DNA of 64,000 bases, from positions 558,001 through 622,000 of the forward strand of contig UGGN01000001.1 in the NCBI GenBank assembly GCA_900450455.1. Direction: 5' to 3'. The notes under the pieces were generated by a model, which saw only the letters and a list, made by a program, of their open reading frames with translations, had not been told where the DNA came from and did no database searches. Origin of the DNA: [Eubacterium] infirmum. GTDB lineage: Bacteria; Bacillota; Clostridia; Peptostreptococcales; Anaerovoracaceae. A program made the position numbers and the translations under genes. The number at the start of each line of letters is the position of its first letter. Within the stretch, counting starts at the first letter, position 1. This document shows positions 35,421 through 44,769 of the stretch, piece by piece.

Positions 35421-35430
35421 GGAGGAAACC

Positions 35431-35748
35431 ATGCTAGTAGTAAACACAGATTACATTGAGGGATACGAACTCGAAATGATGGGCGTTGTAAAGGGTGGTG
35501 TAGTTCAGTCAAAGAACGCAATTCGTGACTTCGGTGCAGGTCTTAAGACAATCGTAGGTGGCGAAATCAAAGCTTATACAGATATGATGAATGAAGCTAG
35601 AGACCTTGCGACAAGAAGAATGGCTGAGGAAGCAGCTGCTCTTGGAGCAGATGCTGTAGTAGGACTTAGATATGCATCATCAGCAATCATGCAGGGGGCA
35701 TCAGAGGTTATGGCTTACGGAACAGCAGTTAAGGCCAGAAAGAAATAA
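35431..35748 (+). CDS. YbjQ/UPF0145-family small protein
   Basis: 105 residues. YbjQ-family proteins form pentameric rings; they are labelled as heavy-metal-binding but their function is not established. The typical layout is visible: TDYIEGYELEMMGVVKGGVV at the N-terminus, a central helix MMNEARDLATRRMAEEAAALGADAVVG and a terminal beta strand with YGTAVK. ATG at 35431 follows a perfect AAGGAGG, so the gene starts after proA rather than within it. A terminator follows at 35767. Confidence 0.88.
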   Translation: MLVVNTDYIEGYELEMMGVVKGGVVQSKNAIRDFGAGLKTIVGGEIKAYTDMMNEARDLATRRMAEEAAALGADAVVGLRYASSAIMQGASEVMAYGTAVKARKK

Positions 35749-35766
35749 GTAAGCAAATTAAGGTGG

Positions 35767-35797
35767 CAGGCGTGCATTTGCATGCCTGTTATTTTTT
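35767..35797 (+). terminator. terminator of the nuclease-proBA-ybjQ run
   Basis: CAGGCGTGC / GCATGCCTG stem (35767-35788, one G-T pair, short loop) followed by a T-rich stretch to 35797. Confidence 0.8.
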
Positions 35798-35917
35798 GTA
35801 GAAAGAAAACCTCACGTTTGTGATGATTTTTTAATTTGGCTTGATAATTCAAGTAAAAAGACCTCGTTTTGATACCGAAGTCGGTGCCGTGAGCTCGTGT
35901 GAATTTTGACTTTATGA

Positions 35918-35946
35918 TTGAGAGAGGGAAGCAAATGTGATAAAAT
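35918..35946 (+). promoter_or_regulatory. promoter for the glutaredoxin-like gene
   Basis: TTGAGA (35918-35923), 17-base spacer, TAAAAT (35941-35946) with extended -10 TGA. Confidence 0.6.
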
Positions 35947-35973
35947 TTAGATAATAGCACGAGGAGGTTTGAG

Positions 35974-36255
35974 ATGAAAAAATTGACATTTATATATTTA
36001 AAAGGTTGCCCATACTGTAAGAAAGCTATGAAGGCTTTTGATGCACTTTTGAACGCTAATGACGAGTACAAGAAGGTGGAGATAGACGCAGTAGAAGAGG
36101 GCGAGAATCCGGACAGAATTGCAAGTCTCGACTACTATCACGTACCAACGTATTACATTGGAGATGATAAATTGTTTGAGGCATCACCCGGGGATTCCTA
36201 TGAGGTAATTGAGGCGGCAACTAAGAAAGCTCTAGAAGCTGCTTTAGCAGAGTAG
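35974..36255 (+). CDS. glutaredoxin/thioredoxin-like small redox protein
   Basis: 93 residues with the thioredoxin fold: LTFIYLKGCPYCKKAM places a CPYC active site at residues 12-15, and VPTYYIGD provides the cis-proline (about 57-64). CPYC is the classical glutaredoxin motif. It has a strong GAGGAGG site and its own promoter. Physiological partner unknown. purC begins 32 bases downstream. Confidence 0.9.
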   Translation: MKKLTFIYLKGCPYCKKAMKAFDALLNANDEYKKVEIDAVEEGENPDRIASLDYYHVPTYYIGDDKLFEASPGDSYEVIEAATKKALEAALAE

Positions 36256-36287
36256 TACAAGATAATATAAGGAGTGCGAAAGATTTT

Positions 36288-37148
36288 ATGAAGGAATTTA
36301 AACCGGTTAAAGAGGGTAAGGTACGCGAGATTTACGATATTGGTGACAGTCTTATTTTGGTCGCAAGCGATAGAATATCGGCTTTTGATGTGATTCTAAA
36401 GAACCTCATCGTCGGCAAAGGAACGGTTTTGACGAAGATGTCAAAGTTCTGGTTTGACCTGACAAAAGATGTAGTTCCAAACCATATGCTTTCAGTTGAT
36501 ACTAAGGACATGCCGGAGTTCTTCCAAAACGAGAATTTTGAGGGAAGGTCGATGATGTGCAAGAAGCTTACGATGCTTCCTGTGGAATGCATAGTAAGAG
36601 GATATATCACAGGTAGCGGATGGAGCAGCTATCAGAAGACAGGTGAGGTTTGCGGAATCAAGCTTGAGGCAGGACTTAAGGAGTCACAGAAGCTGAGCAA
36701 ACCTATATACACGCCCAGCACAAAGGCGGAAATCGGCGATCACGATGAGAATATCTCATTTGAGCAGAGCATAGATGTAATTGAACGCGATTTTCCGGGA
36801 CATGGAAGAGAGTACGCAGAGAAGATCAAGGATTGCACTATTGCGCTTTACAAGAAGTGCGCAGACTACGCTCTTGAGCGTGGAATCATCATAGCGGACA
36901 CCAAGTTTGAATTCGGTGTGGACGAGAACGGCAAGATCGTAATAGGTGATGAGATGCTAACTCCTGACAGCTCACGCTTCTGGCCGGCAGAGGGCTATGA
37001 GGCAGGTAAATCACAGCCTTCATTTGATAAACAGTTTGTTCGTGATTGGCTCAAGGCAAATCCGGATAGCGATTATCTTCTTCCTCAAGATGTAATAGAC
37101 AAAACTATATCTAAATATCAAGAAGCCTTTGACAAACTAACAAAATAG
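36288..37148 (+). CDS. purC: phosphoribosylaminoimidazole-succinocarboxamide synthase
   Basis: 286 residues. PurC joins aspartate to CAIR in purine synthesis using ATP. Motifs are GKVREIYDIGD (about 9-19), VASDRISAFDVI (about 25-36), VRGYITGSGWSSYQ, IADTKFEFGVD (about 206-216) and DEMLTPDSSRFWP (about 225-237). Slightly longer than the 235-240 residue form because of a C-terminal extension, as in many anaerobes. No other pur genes are nearby and no purine or ZTP riboswitch is seen in front. Confidence 0.95.
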   Translation: MKEFKPVKEGKVREIYDIGDSLILVASDRISAFDVILKNLIVGKGTVLTKMSKFWFDLTKDVVPNHMLSVDTKDMPEFFQNENFEGRSMMCKKLTMLPVECIVRGYITGSGWSSYQKTGEVCGIKLEAGLKESQKLSKPIYTPSTKAEIGDHDENISFEQSIDVIERDFPGHGREYAEKIKDCTIALYKKCADYALERGIIIADTKFEFGVDENGKIVIGDEMLTPDSSRFWPAEGYEAGKSQPSFDKQFVRDWLKANPDSDYLLPQDVIDKTISKYQEAFDKLTK

Positions 37149-37192
37149 GATGTTATATTCGTATAAATAATATTTTTGCGAAAGAGGAACAT

Positions 37193-37576
37193 ATGGAAAA
37201 TATAATGGTTTGTGTAACAAAGCAGCGTAACTGCCAGCGCCTTATCGACTATGGCAAGGCTTTGATGTGTGACGATGATTCTATACATATAATTCATGTA
37301 ACGGGCTCGGATTACAATTTTTTAGGTGATTCAGAGGAAAACAAAGCCTTGGAATTTCTATACGAAAAGGCAAGAGAAGCAGGAGCTGACCTAACCGTAC
37401 TTAAGTCAGATGATACAATTTCGACGCTTTGCTCCCTGGCAAAGGATAACGAGATTACAAAGATGGTCGTAGGTGCGTCGGGAGAAGCTGTTGATAATGG
37501 CGGCAACTTTCTCGGAGAGCTAAGAACGAAGCTCGATAAGGCTGTCGAGTTGATCATAGTACCTTCGGAGCGCTAA
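37193..37576 (+). CDS. universal stress protein-like (UspA/KdpD-type) protein
   Basis: 127 residues with an alpha/beta Usp-like fold: IMVCVTKQRNCQRLIDYG at the N-terminus and VVGASGEAVDNGG (about 92-104) near the usual nucleotide-binding turn. The opening (V-V-T-Q--C--LI) resembles the Usp domain found in KdpD. The G-2x-G-9x-G(S/T) ATP motif is incomplete, so ATP binding is uncertain. It stands alone between purC and a flavoprotein gene. Confidence 0.75.
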   Translation: MENIMVCVTKQRNCQRLIDYGKALMCDDDSIHIIHVTGSDYNFLGDSEENKALEFLYEKAREAGADLTVLKSDDTISTLCSLAKDNEITKMVVGASGEAVDNGGNFLGELRTKLDKAVELIIVPSER

Positions 37577-37596
37577 CATTAAAATAGGAGAAGAGG

Positions 37597-38823
37597 TTGG
37601 ATTTTAAATTTAATCCCGATATAGAAAAAGAACTTTATGATGTTTGTATAGTGGGCGCGGGCGCATCCGGTCTAATGGTAGCCAACGCAATTCTGAGAGA
37701 AAAGCCTGATTGTAAGCTTCTCTTAGTTGATGCCAAGGACAGACCCGGCAGAAAGATTGCGGCCTCCGGAAACGGCAAATGCAATCTGTCGAATATAAAA
37801 AGCGAGGGCTGGAGCATTGTTTCAGCCTTTTTTGGGTATTTGGGAGTATTGACAAAGAACGATGAAGAGGGAAGGATTTATCCCTATTCAGAATACGCGC
37901 CCGATGTCGTAGAGGCGCTGACAAATAAGCTTGAGTCTGCGGACTGGCTGCTTTCGAGCAGGCTTACATCTGTTAAATACGCCAAGGGCGTTTTTCTGGC
38001 CACAGTAAGACGGGATGCATCCGGCGTAAAGCTAAAGGGCAAGGGGGCGAAATCAAAACAAGTTTCAAAGAACCAAAAACCCAAGACTTTTAGCATAAAA
38101 GCAAAGCGTCTTGTCTTAGCCTGCGGCGGAACCGCAGCGCCGCAGCTCGGGACATGCGGCGATGGCTTTGCCTTGGCAAAGCAGCTCGCGCACTGCGTGC
38201 GCGAGCCGGTTCCGGCGCTCTGCGGCATAAGGACCGAGCAAAACATGAAGAAACTCGGTCTCTCCGGGGTGAGGCAGAAGGCGCTAGTCAGCCTCACCCG
38301 CCGCAGCGATCTGCTCGCGCAGGAAGTAGGTGAAGTTCAATTTACTGACTACGGACTATCAGGAATATGTGTATTCAATATGACAAGGTTTATAGCTTAT
38401 GAAGATGTACTAAAGGGCAGATTTTCAGATTACAGCATCAAACTCGACTTCCTGCCTGAGTTTGATGAAAAGCAAGTAGAGGGCTTTTTAGAGCGCTCAC
38501 AGGGGAGTCTTTGTTCAATACTTAAGCCTCAGCTTGCAAACTATATAAACACAATATCTGAGGATTATAGAAGCCTTGCAAATGTCATCAAATGCGTAAG
38601 CTTTGATATAGCAGGGCTCTGCGATTGGGATAAGGCTCAGGTGACTAGAGGCGGAGTCATACAGAGCGAATTTAACCCGAATACCATGGAGTCTAAGAAA
38701 CTTAAAGGACTGTACTTTACGGGTGAAATCGTGGACTTTGACGGAGCATGTGGAGGCTTTAACCTGCAGCACGCATGGGAAACAGGCATGAAGTGCGGGC
38801 AGGATATAGTAGCTAAGCTATAG
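37597..38823 (+). CDS. HI0933/BaiN-type FAD-dependent oxidoreductase
   Basis: 408 residues. The FAD-binding motif VCIVGAGASGLMVANAIL starts near residue 16; GRKIAASGNGKCNLSN (about 49-64) and the C-terminal TRGGVIQSEFNPNTMESK...GLYFTGEIVDFDGACGGFNLQHAWETG are family signatures. Known relatives include proteins annotated BaiN; a steroid role is not implied. The start is TTG at 37597 with GGAGAAGAGG. Codons in about 38010-38330 are strikingly GC-rich compared with the rest of the gene, and a basic insert (KGKGAKSKQVSKNQKPK) sits at the front of that patch. Confidence 0.88.
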   Translation: MDFKFNPDIEKELYDVCIVGAGASGLMVANAILREKPDCKLLLVDAKDRPGRKIAASGNGKCNLSNIKSEGWSIVSAFFGYLGVLTKNDEEGRIYPYSEYAPDVVEALTNKLESADWLLSSRLTSVKYAKGVFLATVRRDASGVKLKGKGAKSKQVSKNQKPKTFSIKAKRLVLACGGTAAPQLGTCGDGFALAKQLAHCVREPVPALCGIRTEQNMKKLGLSGVRQKALVSLTRRSDLLAQEVGEVQFTDYGLSGICVFNMTRFIAYEDVLKGRFSDYSIKLDFLPEFDEKQVEGFLERSQGSLCSILKPQLANYINTISEDYRSLANVIKCVSFDIAGLCDWDKAQVTRGGVIQSEFNPNTMESKKLKGLYFTGEIVDFDGACGGFNLQHAWETGMKCGQDIVAKL

Positions 38824-38845
38824 CCTTATCGATTGGAGGCATGAC

Positions 38846-39331
38846 ATGAAAAAGATTGTTTGCATAATCGCAGTGCTATCGTTAGTTTTATTTGCAGGCT
38901 GTGGCAGTAAGAAATCTGTGGATGAGGCGAACGGAAAGAAGCTGATGACCAAGTTCTGCAGGGTTTTCTTTGAGACGAACTACGAAAATCGTTATACCGA
39001 CTTTCTTAAGGATAAGGATCAGGAGAAGTATTACAAGACTTTTGAGGAAATGGCAAGCAAGGAATGCCTTAAGGATATGATGGCCGGCAGAAATCCTCTA
39101 AAGTACGACAAGAAGTGCACAGAAGATGGGATAGCATATGAGCCTGCTGACATAGAGCTTACCAAGTCAAGCGATGAGGATGATGTGAGCGGAAGCTACG
39201 AATTCAAGTTGACTTTAAAAGAAAAGACTAGCGGAGAAAGGATAAATGTAACAGGTCAGATAAGCATCGAGGAGAATGACGGTAAATTGCTGGTCAGTAA
39301 AATTTACATAAGCAGCATGTCTAAACAATAA
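38846..39331 (+). CDS. small lipoprotein, function unknown
   Basis: 161 residues. The signal peptide ends in lipobox LFAGC, so the protein should be lipid-anchored on the outer face of the membrane. The mature part is charged, with no family I recognise; its second half (about 95-155) looks like alternating beta strands. It has TTGGAGG upstream and a very strong two-way terminator downstream. Confidence 0.8.
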   Translation: MKKIVCIIAVLSLVLFAGCGSKKSVDEANGKKLMTKFCRVFFETNYENRYTDFLKDKDQEKYYKTFEEMASKECLKDMMAGRNPLKYDKKCTEDGIAYEPADIELTKSSDEDDVSGSYEFKLTLKEKTSGERINVTGQISIEENDGKLLVSKIYISSMSKQ

Positions 39332-39412
39332 ATCCGAAAATCCGAGCTTGATTTTAAAAAACAAACCGATACAGTTGTGATATGCGGGTTATAGGACAAA
39401 AAGTGTGTGTAA

Positions 39413-39454
39413 AAACCGATATAACTGTTGATATTTCAACAGTTATATCGGTTT
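39413..39454. terminator. long bidirectional terminator between convergent genes
   Basis: A perfect 19-bp stem (39413-39431 with 39436-39454) with a TATT loop, flanked by A-rich and T-rich runs so that it can stop transcription from the lipoprotein gene and from gpmI. A partial relative of one arm (ACCGATACAGTTGTGATAT) lies 40 bases upstream. Confidence 0.85.
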
Positions 39455-39531
39455 ATTGTTTTTATCATGTAGATATACATTTTGATTTAAAATGTAGTTA
39501 TTTAGTCTATTCTAGCATTCATGCTGTTATC

Positions 39532-41088
39532 TTAGCCTCTTTTTATCAGACTCTCTCCGGTCATCTCCTCCGGAATTGCAATTCCCATAAGGTCGAGGAG
39601 GCTTGGTGCCAGGTCGCAGAGCTTTCCTCCATCCTTTAGAGCTAGTGGCTCTCTCGCAATGTGCACGAGTGGAACCGGATTTAGCGAGTGAGCGGTCATC
39701 ACGTTTCCGTCTTCATCAAGCATCTCGTCTGCATTTCCGTGATCGGCTGTCATAAGTATCTGACCATCGGCCTTAAGTATAGCGTCTAAAATTCTGCCAA
39801 CACATGTGTCAAGAGCCTCAATAGCCTTGATCGCAGCATCCATAACTCCGGTGTGTCCGACCATATCCGCATTTGCAAAGTTTAAAATTATGCAGTCGTA
39901 CTTAGCGCTTTCTATCGCCTTAAGCACCTTGTCAGTCACCTCAAAAGCACTCATCTCAGGCTGCAAATCATAGGTCGCAACCTTAGGTGATGGAACCAGG
40001 ATTCTGTCCTCACCGGGATAAGGTTTTTCTATTCCTCCATTAAAGAAGAAAGTTACATGTGCATACTTTTCTGTTTCGGCTATACGAAGCTGCTTAAGTC
40101 CAAGTGAAGAGATGTACTCGCCGAAGGTATTAGAAAGTGACTGAGGAGGGAAGGCTATTCCAACATTAGGAATAGAAGCGTCGTACTGAGTCATGCAGAT
40201 ATATGTGATATCATTTCTTACTACGCCTCTATCGAATCCATCAAAGTCAGGATCTACTATAGCTCTTGTTATCTCCCTTGCTCTATCAGGTCTGAAATTG
40301 TACATTATTACGCTGTCGCCATCGCAAATATTGCTTTGGCTTTTGCCGGCTTTAGCGCTTCTTGTTTTGATGCAGCATGGCACTACAAACTCATCGGTCT
40401 CATCTCTATCATATGCAGTATTGACGGCAATTTCAGCGGAATCAAAGAACTCTGCCTTACGATTTACAATTGCGTCGTAAGCCTTCTCCACTCTATCAAA
40501 GCGATTGTCCCTATCCATGGCATAGTATCTGCCGGATACTGTAGCGATTTCACCAAGATTAAGTTTTTTCATGTATTCCTCAAGCTCGTTTATATATTTT
40601 TGTGCGCTCTTTGGTGGAACGTCTCTTCCGTCGAGGAAGCAGTGCACGAAAACAGAGTCGAGGCCCTTTGTTTTTGCCATCGAAAGCAGAGACTTAAGAT
40701 GTTCTATGTGGCTGTGAACTCCGCCGTCAGAGAGAAGCCCCATGAGATGAAGGCTTTTGCCATTCTCAAGTGCATTATCCATTGCTTTTACCAGCTCCGG
40801 ATTTCTCAAAATCTCTCCGCTTTTTGCCTGCTGACTTATGCGAGTCAGTTCTTGAAAAACAACTCTTCCGGCACCTATATTAGTGTGTCCGACCTCCGAG
40901 TTTCCCATCTGCCCCTCCGGAAGTCCAACGGCAAGTCCGCTTGCTGCAAGCTCGGTGTTCGGGTATCTTTTAAATATTTCATCAAAATGTGGCGTCTTAG
41001 CCCTTGCAATAGCATTGACCTCTTTATTAGGATTTATGCCAAAGCCGTCTAAAATCATCAGCATTGTCGGTCTGTGCTTTATTTCCAT
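39532..41088 (-). CDS. gpmI: 2,3-bisphosphoglycerate-independent phosphoglycerate mutase
   Basis: 518 residues, glycolytic interconversion of 3- and 2-phosphoglycerate with two Mn ions. Alkaline-phosphatase-type motifs are intact: MLMILDGFGIN (Asp ligand), the catalytic Ser in QMGNSEVGHTNIGAGR (about 60-75), HCFLDGRDVPP, NFANADMVGHTG and MTADHGNADEM. The ATG at 41088 is preferred because AAGGAG directly abuts an ATG two codons earlier and gives correct spacing only to the second. It stands alone, divergent from addA. Confidence 0.95.
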   Translation of the reverse strand: MEIKHRPTMLMILDGFGINPNKEVNAIARAKTPHFDEIFKRYPNTELAASGLAVGLPEGQMGNSEVGHTNIGAGRVVFQELTRISQQAKSGEILRNPELVKAMDNALENGKSLHLMGLLSDGGVHSHIEHLKSLLSMAKTKGLDSVFVHCFLDGRDVPPKSAQKYINELEEYMKKLNLGEIATVSGRYYAMDRDNRFDRVEKAYDAIVNRKAEFFDSAEIAVNTAYDRDETDEFVVPCCIKTRSAKAGKSQSNICDGDSVIMYNFRPDRAREITRAIVDPDFDGFDRGVVRNDITYICMTQYDASIPNVGIAFPPQSLSNTFGEYISSLGLKQLRIAETEKYAHVTFFFNGGIEKPYPGEDRILVPSPKVATYDLQPEMSAFEVTDKVLKAIESAKYDCIILNFANADMVGHTGVMDAAIKAIEALDTCVGRILDAILKADGQILMTADHGNADEMLDEDGNVMTAHSLNPVPLVHIAREPLALKDGGKLCDLAPSLLDLMGIAIPEEMTGESLIKRG

Positions 41089-41115
41089 ATACATCTCCTT
41101 ATTACAGTCCTCTTA

Positions 41116-41144
41116 TTTAATTATATCAAGAAATTTGGTATAAT
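41116..41144 (+). promoter_or_regulatory. promoter for addA
   Basis: TATAAT (41139-41144), with a weak TTTAAT 17 bases upstream (41116-41121). Confidence 0.45.
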
Positions 41145-41187
41145 CAACATATCTGAGCTTGGAAGATATAGATGTAGGAGAATTTTG

Positions 41188-44100
41188 ATGAACTGGACGA
41201 AAGAACAAAGCGAAGCCATAAATATAAGAAACAAAAACGTGCTAGTCGCGGCAGCTGCAGGTTCCGGAAAGACGGCGGTTTTAGTTGAGCGAATTCGAAA
41301 ACTGGTCTGCGAGGAAAACGTTCCTGTGAGCAGTCTTCTTGTCGTTACCTTTACTAAGGCTGCTGCAGCAGAAATGAAGGAGAAGATAAGAAAGTCCTTA
41401 ACCCGGGAGCTCAGGGCACTTCAGGATAATCAAAGGGCTCTGTCAAAAGCAGGTCAAGGGGCATTCCATTTTGATGATGAAGCAAGGGAAAAGATAAGAT
41501 ACATTAAAGCTCAGCTTTCAGATCTTCCACAGGCGGACATCTGCACCTTCCACGCCTTTGCTCTAACGGTCATAAAAAGATTCTTCTATTTGATAGATAT
41601 AGAGCCGGGACTTGTCATTTGTGATGAAGTCAGCGCAACCCTAATTCAGCAGGATGTGATGGATGAGCTGATTGAGGATGAGTTCGAAAGCTTTAGGGAT
41701 GATTTTAAGGCTCTCATGGATGCACAAAGTAGTGACCGTAATCCTAACAAGATCAGAGATTTAGTCTTTAAGCTCTATACCCACCTTATGGCCATGCCGT
41801 ATCCTAAGGAGTGGATGGAAGAAGTTCTTGTAACTCTGAGTCTTTCCGGTGACGAGTTTGAAAAGAGTACGCTTGCGAGAGAATATCTGGATTACATCTC
41901 TGAGTCAATAGAAAGTGCATATGGAAACTTTGATGCCGCAGTAGAGAATCTAAGGGCAGAGGAGCTTGAGCGTATGGCGGCTTTGATAGAAGAAGCGGAA
42001 CTTGCCAAGCTTAAGAATGCAAGGGAAAAGCTGACGCAGCTAAAATCTGAAGATAAGCCTCTTGGCGTAATTATAGAAGAGCTGGCTCCTTGCATAGTCC
42101 TGGATGAAGCTCAGCTAAGAGCCAGAAAAGACGAAAAAGAAGCCTATGACCAAATTAAGGGGATGGTCAAGGACTTGCGCGATTCGGCGAAGGCGGAGAT
42201 AAAGGAGTTACAGTCTGAACTTCTTGGCATAAGCCTTAATGAGAAAATAGATGATATAAATGCTACTGAAAGCTATGTGAGAACACTATTTAGGCTGGTG
42301 CAGGACTTTGATAGAAGATATAGCGAGGCGAAGACTGCCAAGAGATACATAGATTTCAACGACATAGAGCATAAGTGTCTTGCGGTTTTAGAACACGAGG
42401 AAGCGAGAAAGTTCTTCAAAGATAAATTCGCTCATATTTTCATTGATGAATATCAGGATACGAACTTCATTCAAGAGGAAATTATCGGTAAGATAAAGAG
42501 GGAAAACAATGTATTCATGGTTGGCGATGTCAAGCAGAGTATATATAGCTTCAGACTGGCTGAACCGCAGATTTTCGAGGACAAGTATCAAAGCTATAGC
42601 GGGGGCTTATCCGAGCAATCAAAGGTAGTTGACCTAAATAAGAACTATCGAAGCAAGGAAGAAATACTAAGCTATGTCAACCGAATTTTCGAGCCTATTA
42701 TGAGGGGATATGACGATAGAGCTGTGCTTCACAAGGGGCTGGACTACGATGGGCAGCTTAAGTATGAGCCTGAGCTTCATGTTCTTGCAATGGATCTTGC
42801 GGAGCAGGAGGACGAATCCGATAAGGCGATTCAAAAGCTAAAGAAATCAGAAGCAGAGGCTAAGTACATAGCAGAGCTCATCAAGAAAAGCATAGGAACT
42901 CCTTTCTTTGACAGCAAGCAGGGCAAGGTTAGAGAGTTAAAGAAATCAGATATAGTAATTTTGATGAGGGGTGTTAAAAGCCGTGGTGGCACCCTTAGAG
43001 ATATTTTACAGTCGGAGGGAGTAGATAGCTTTATCAACGATAGTGAGGGTTACTTTGATACGATAGAAATCAATATATTTATGAGCCTTCTATCTGTCAT
43101 CGATAATATGCAACAGGATGTAGCTTTGATAAACATCCTCCACAGCGAAATCTTTGGACTATCTGCCGAGGAGCTTGCGAGGATAAGAGCTGACCACAGA
43201 AAGGGTTCGTTCTACGAGTCACTTAAGAGCTTCGCTGAGTGCGAAGAAAGTGAACCTGTTTATCTAAAAGATAGAACGGCTGAGATTTTAGAAACACTGC
43301 ACAGCTGGAGACTTCGCGCGCGCATAATGAATCTGCCGGAGTTCATCTGGGAGCTCATGATAGATAGCGGATACTATTTAATAATGGGAACACAGCCTGC
43401 AGGGACGCAAAAACAGGCGAATTTGAGGGCTTTGGTGGAGTATGCCGATAAATTCTCGGATGACAAGCAATCGAGTCTCTACGGCTTTGTTAGATATGTC
43501 GACTCTCTAAAGAAGCGTAACGTTAAGCTTTCCGAGGTCAAAATGCTCGGTGAGGGTGACGATGTAGTTAAGATTATGACCATACATAAGAGTAAGGGAC
43601 TTGAATTTCCAATGGTCATAGTTGCAGGTATGAACGGAAGACTTCAATACTCAAATCAGGAAGACCTCATGATTCACAAGGATATCGGTGTGGGCCTCAC
43701 GCTAAAAAGCCTCGAAGGCCACTGGAAAAAGAGCACACTTGTGCAAAAGCTTATAGGTAGAAAGATCAGGCAGAAGGAAAAGGATGAGGAGGAAAGAATT
43801 CTCTATGTTGCGCTCACAAGAGCGCGTGACATCCTATATCTGGTTGGAACCGTCGATAAGGAGAGCGCCTATGAGAGCAAGAGTTCCAGCAAGCTTAAGA
43901 AGATGGCAAGCTATCTTGACATGGTCGCACCTTATGTCGATGCCAAAATTGTAGTGCCTAATGTAAAGCAAGAGAAGGCTGAAAGGAAGAAAAGCCTACT
44001 TTGGAAGGAAGAACTCGATACAAGTGTAATCTCAGAAGCCGAGAGGGAGAGCATCGAAGCCAGACTGGGCTACGAATATCCGCATAAACTTGCCACCGAT

Positions 44101-44769
44101 CTAAAATCAAAGTACTCCGTTTCCGAGATAAACGTGGGTGGCGAATTAGAAATCAGTTCAAAAGCTACATATAATATAGTAAAACATCAAAACGAGCTCA
44201 AAGGCCTAAACGTAGGTATAAACGAATCCGAAAAGCAAAGGGGAAAGGTCTCCGCAGCAAAGCTTGGAACTATCTACCATAAGATAATGGAGGTGATAGA
44301 TTTTTCCGTAGCGAAAAATGAGGGATATATATATGTAGAAAAAATCGCAAATGAATGTGTAGAAAAGCATTTCTTTACTGCAGAAGAACTTGAACAGGTA
44401 AATCTGAAAAAGATATGTGGCTTCTTTGATACAGAAATAGGAACAAGGGCGGCAGAGGCATCAAAGAGAGGAGAGCTCTTTAAGGAAAAGCCCTTTACAT
44501 TCAAAATGTCATATAAGGGGAGCGATATTCTCGTACAGGGTATTATTGACTGCTACTTCAGAGAGGCAGGCAGGACTGTTTTGATAGATTATAAGAGCAG
44601 TTATGTATCGGAGATAGCTTTGTCTGAAAACGAGGAGCGTATAGCGAATCAATACAGAAAGCAGATAGATATATATGCAGCTGCACTCGGCAAAGCAGGT
44701 GAATCGGACTCATGTGAAGCATACATATACCTCCTATCTAGCGGTCATTTCATCAAAATGAGTGATTAA
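41188..44769 (+). CDS. addA: ATP-dependent helicase/nuclease subunit A
   Basis: 1193 residues. AddA is the UvrD-like helicase plus nuclease of the AddAB recombination complex, which processes double-strand breaks. Order of motifs: MNWTKEQSEAI, Walker A AAAGSGKTAVLVERI (about 23-37), VVTFTKAAAAEMKEKI, Walker B HIFIDEYQDTNFIQEE (about 417-432), VGDVKQSIYSFR, VDLNKNYRSKEEIL, TIHKSKGLEFPMV and RILYVALTRARDILYL. The C-terminal nuclease keeps the LIDYKSSY motif (about 1137-1144). The start is ATG at 41188 with AGGAG. AddB is usually next to AddA; here the neighbour is gpmI, so addB must be elsewhere. Confidence 0.95.
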   Translation: MNWTKEQSEAINIRNKNVLVAAAAGSGKTAVLVERIRKLVCEENVPVSSLLVVTFTKAAAAEMKEKIRKSLTRELRALQDNQRALSKAGQGAFHFDDEAREKIRYIKAQLSDLPQADICTFHAFALTVIKRFFYLIDIEPGLVICDEVSATLIQQDVMDELIEDEFESFRDDFKALMDAQSSDRNPNKIRDLVFKLYTHLMAMPYPKEWMEEVLVTLSLSGDEFEKSTLAREYLDYISESIESAYGNFDAAVENLRAEELERMAALIEEAELAKLKNAREKLTQLKSEDKPLGVIIEELAPCIVLDEAQLRARKDEKEAYDQIKGMVKDLRDSAKAEIKELQSELLGISLNEKIDDINATESYVRTLFRLVQDFDRRYSEAKTAKRYIDFNDIEHKCLAVLEHEEARKFFKDKFAHIFIDEYQDTNFIQEEIIGKIKRENNVFMVGDVKQSIYSFRLAEPQIFEDKYQSYSGGLSEQSKVVDLNKNYRSKEEILSYVNRIFEPIMRGYDDRAVLHKGLDYDGQLKYEPELHVLAMDLAEQEDESDKAIQKLKKSEAEAKYIAELIKKSIGTPFFDSKQGKVRELKKSDIVILMRGVKSRGGTLRDILQSEGVDSFINDSEGYFDTIEINIFMSLLSVIDNMQQDVALINILHSEIFGLSAEELARIRADHRKGSFYESLKSFAECEESEPVYLKDRTAEILETLHSWRLRARIMNLPEFIWELMIDSGYYLIMGTQPAGTQKQANLRALVEYADKFSDDKQSSLYGFVRYVDSLKKRNVKLSEVKMLGEGDDVVKIMTIHKSKGLEFPMVIVAGMNGRLQYSNQEDLMIHKDIGVGLTLKSLEGHWKKSTLVQKLIGRKIRQKEKDEEERILYVALTRARDILYLVGTVDKESAYESKSSSKLKKMASYLDMVAPYVDAKIVVPNVKQEKAERKKSLLWKEELDTSVISEAERESIEARLGYEYPHKLATDLKSKYSVSEINVGGELEISSKATYNIVKHQNELKGLNVGINESEKQRGKVSAAKLGTIYHKIMEVIDFSVAKNEGYIYVEKIANECVEKHFFTAEELEQVNLKKICGFFDTEIGTRAAEASKRGELFKEKPFTFKMSYKGSDILVQGIIDCYFREAGRTVLIDYKSSYVSEIALSENEERIANQYRKQIDIYAAALGKAGESDSCEAYIYLLSSGHFIKMSD

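Noticed and set aside
40336..41052. Rightward open frame of 238 codons inside gpmI
   Set aside because: Antisense shadow; gpmI motifs on the opposite strand are complete.
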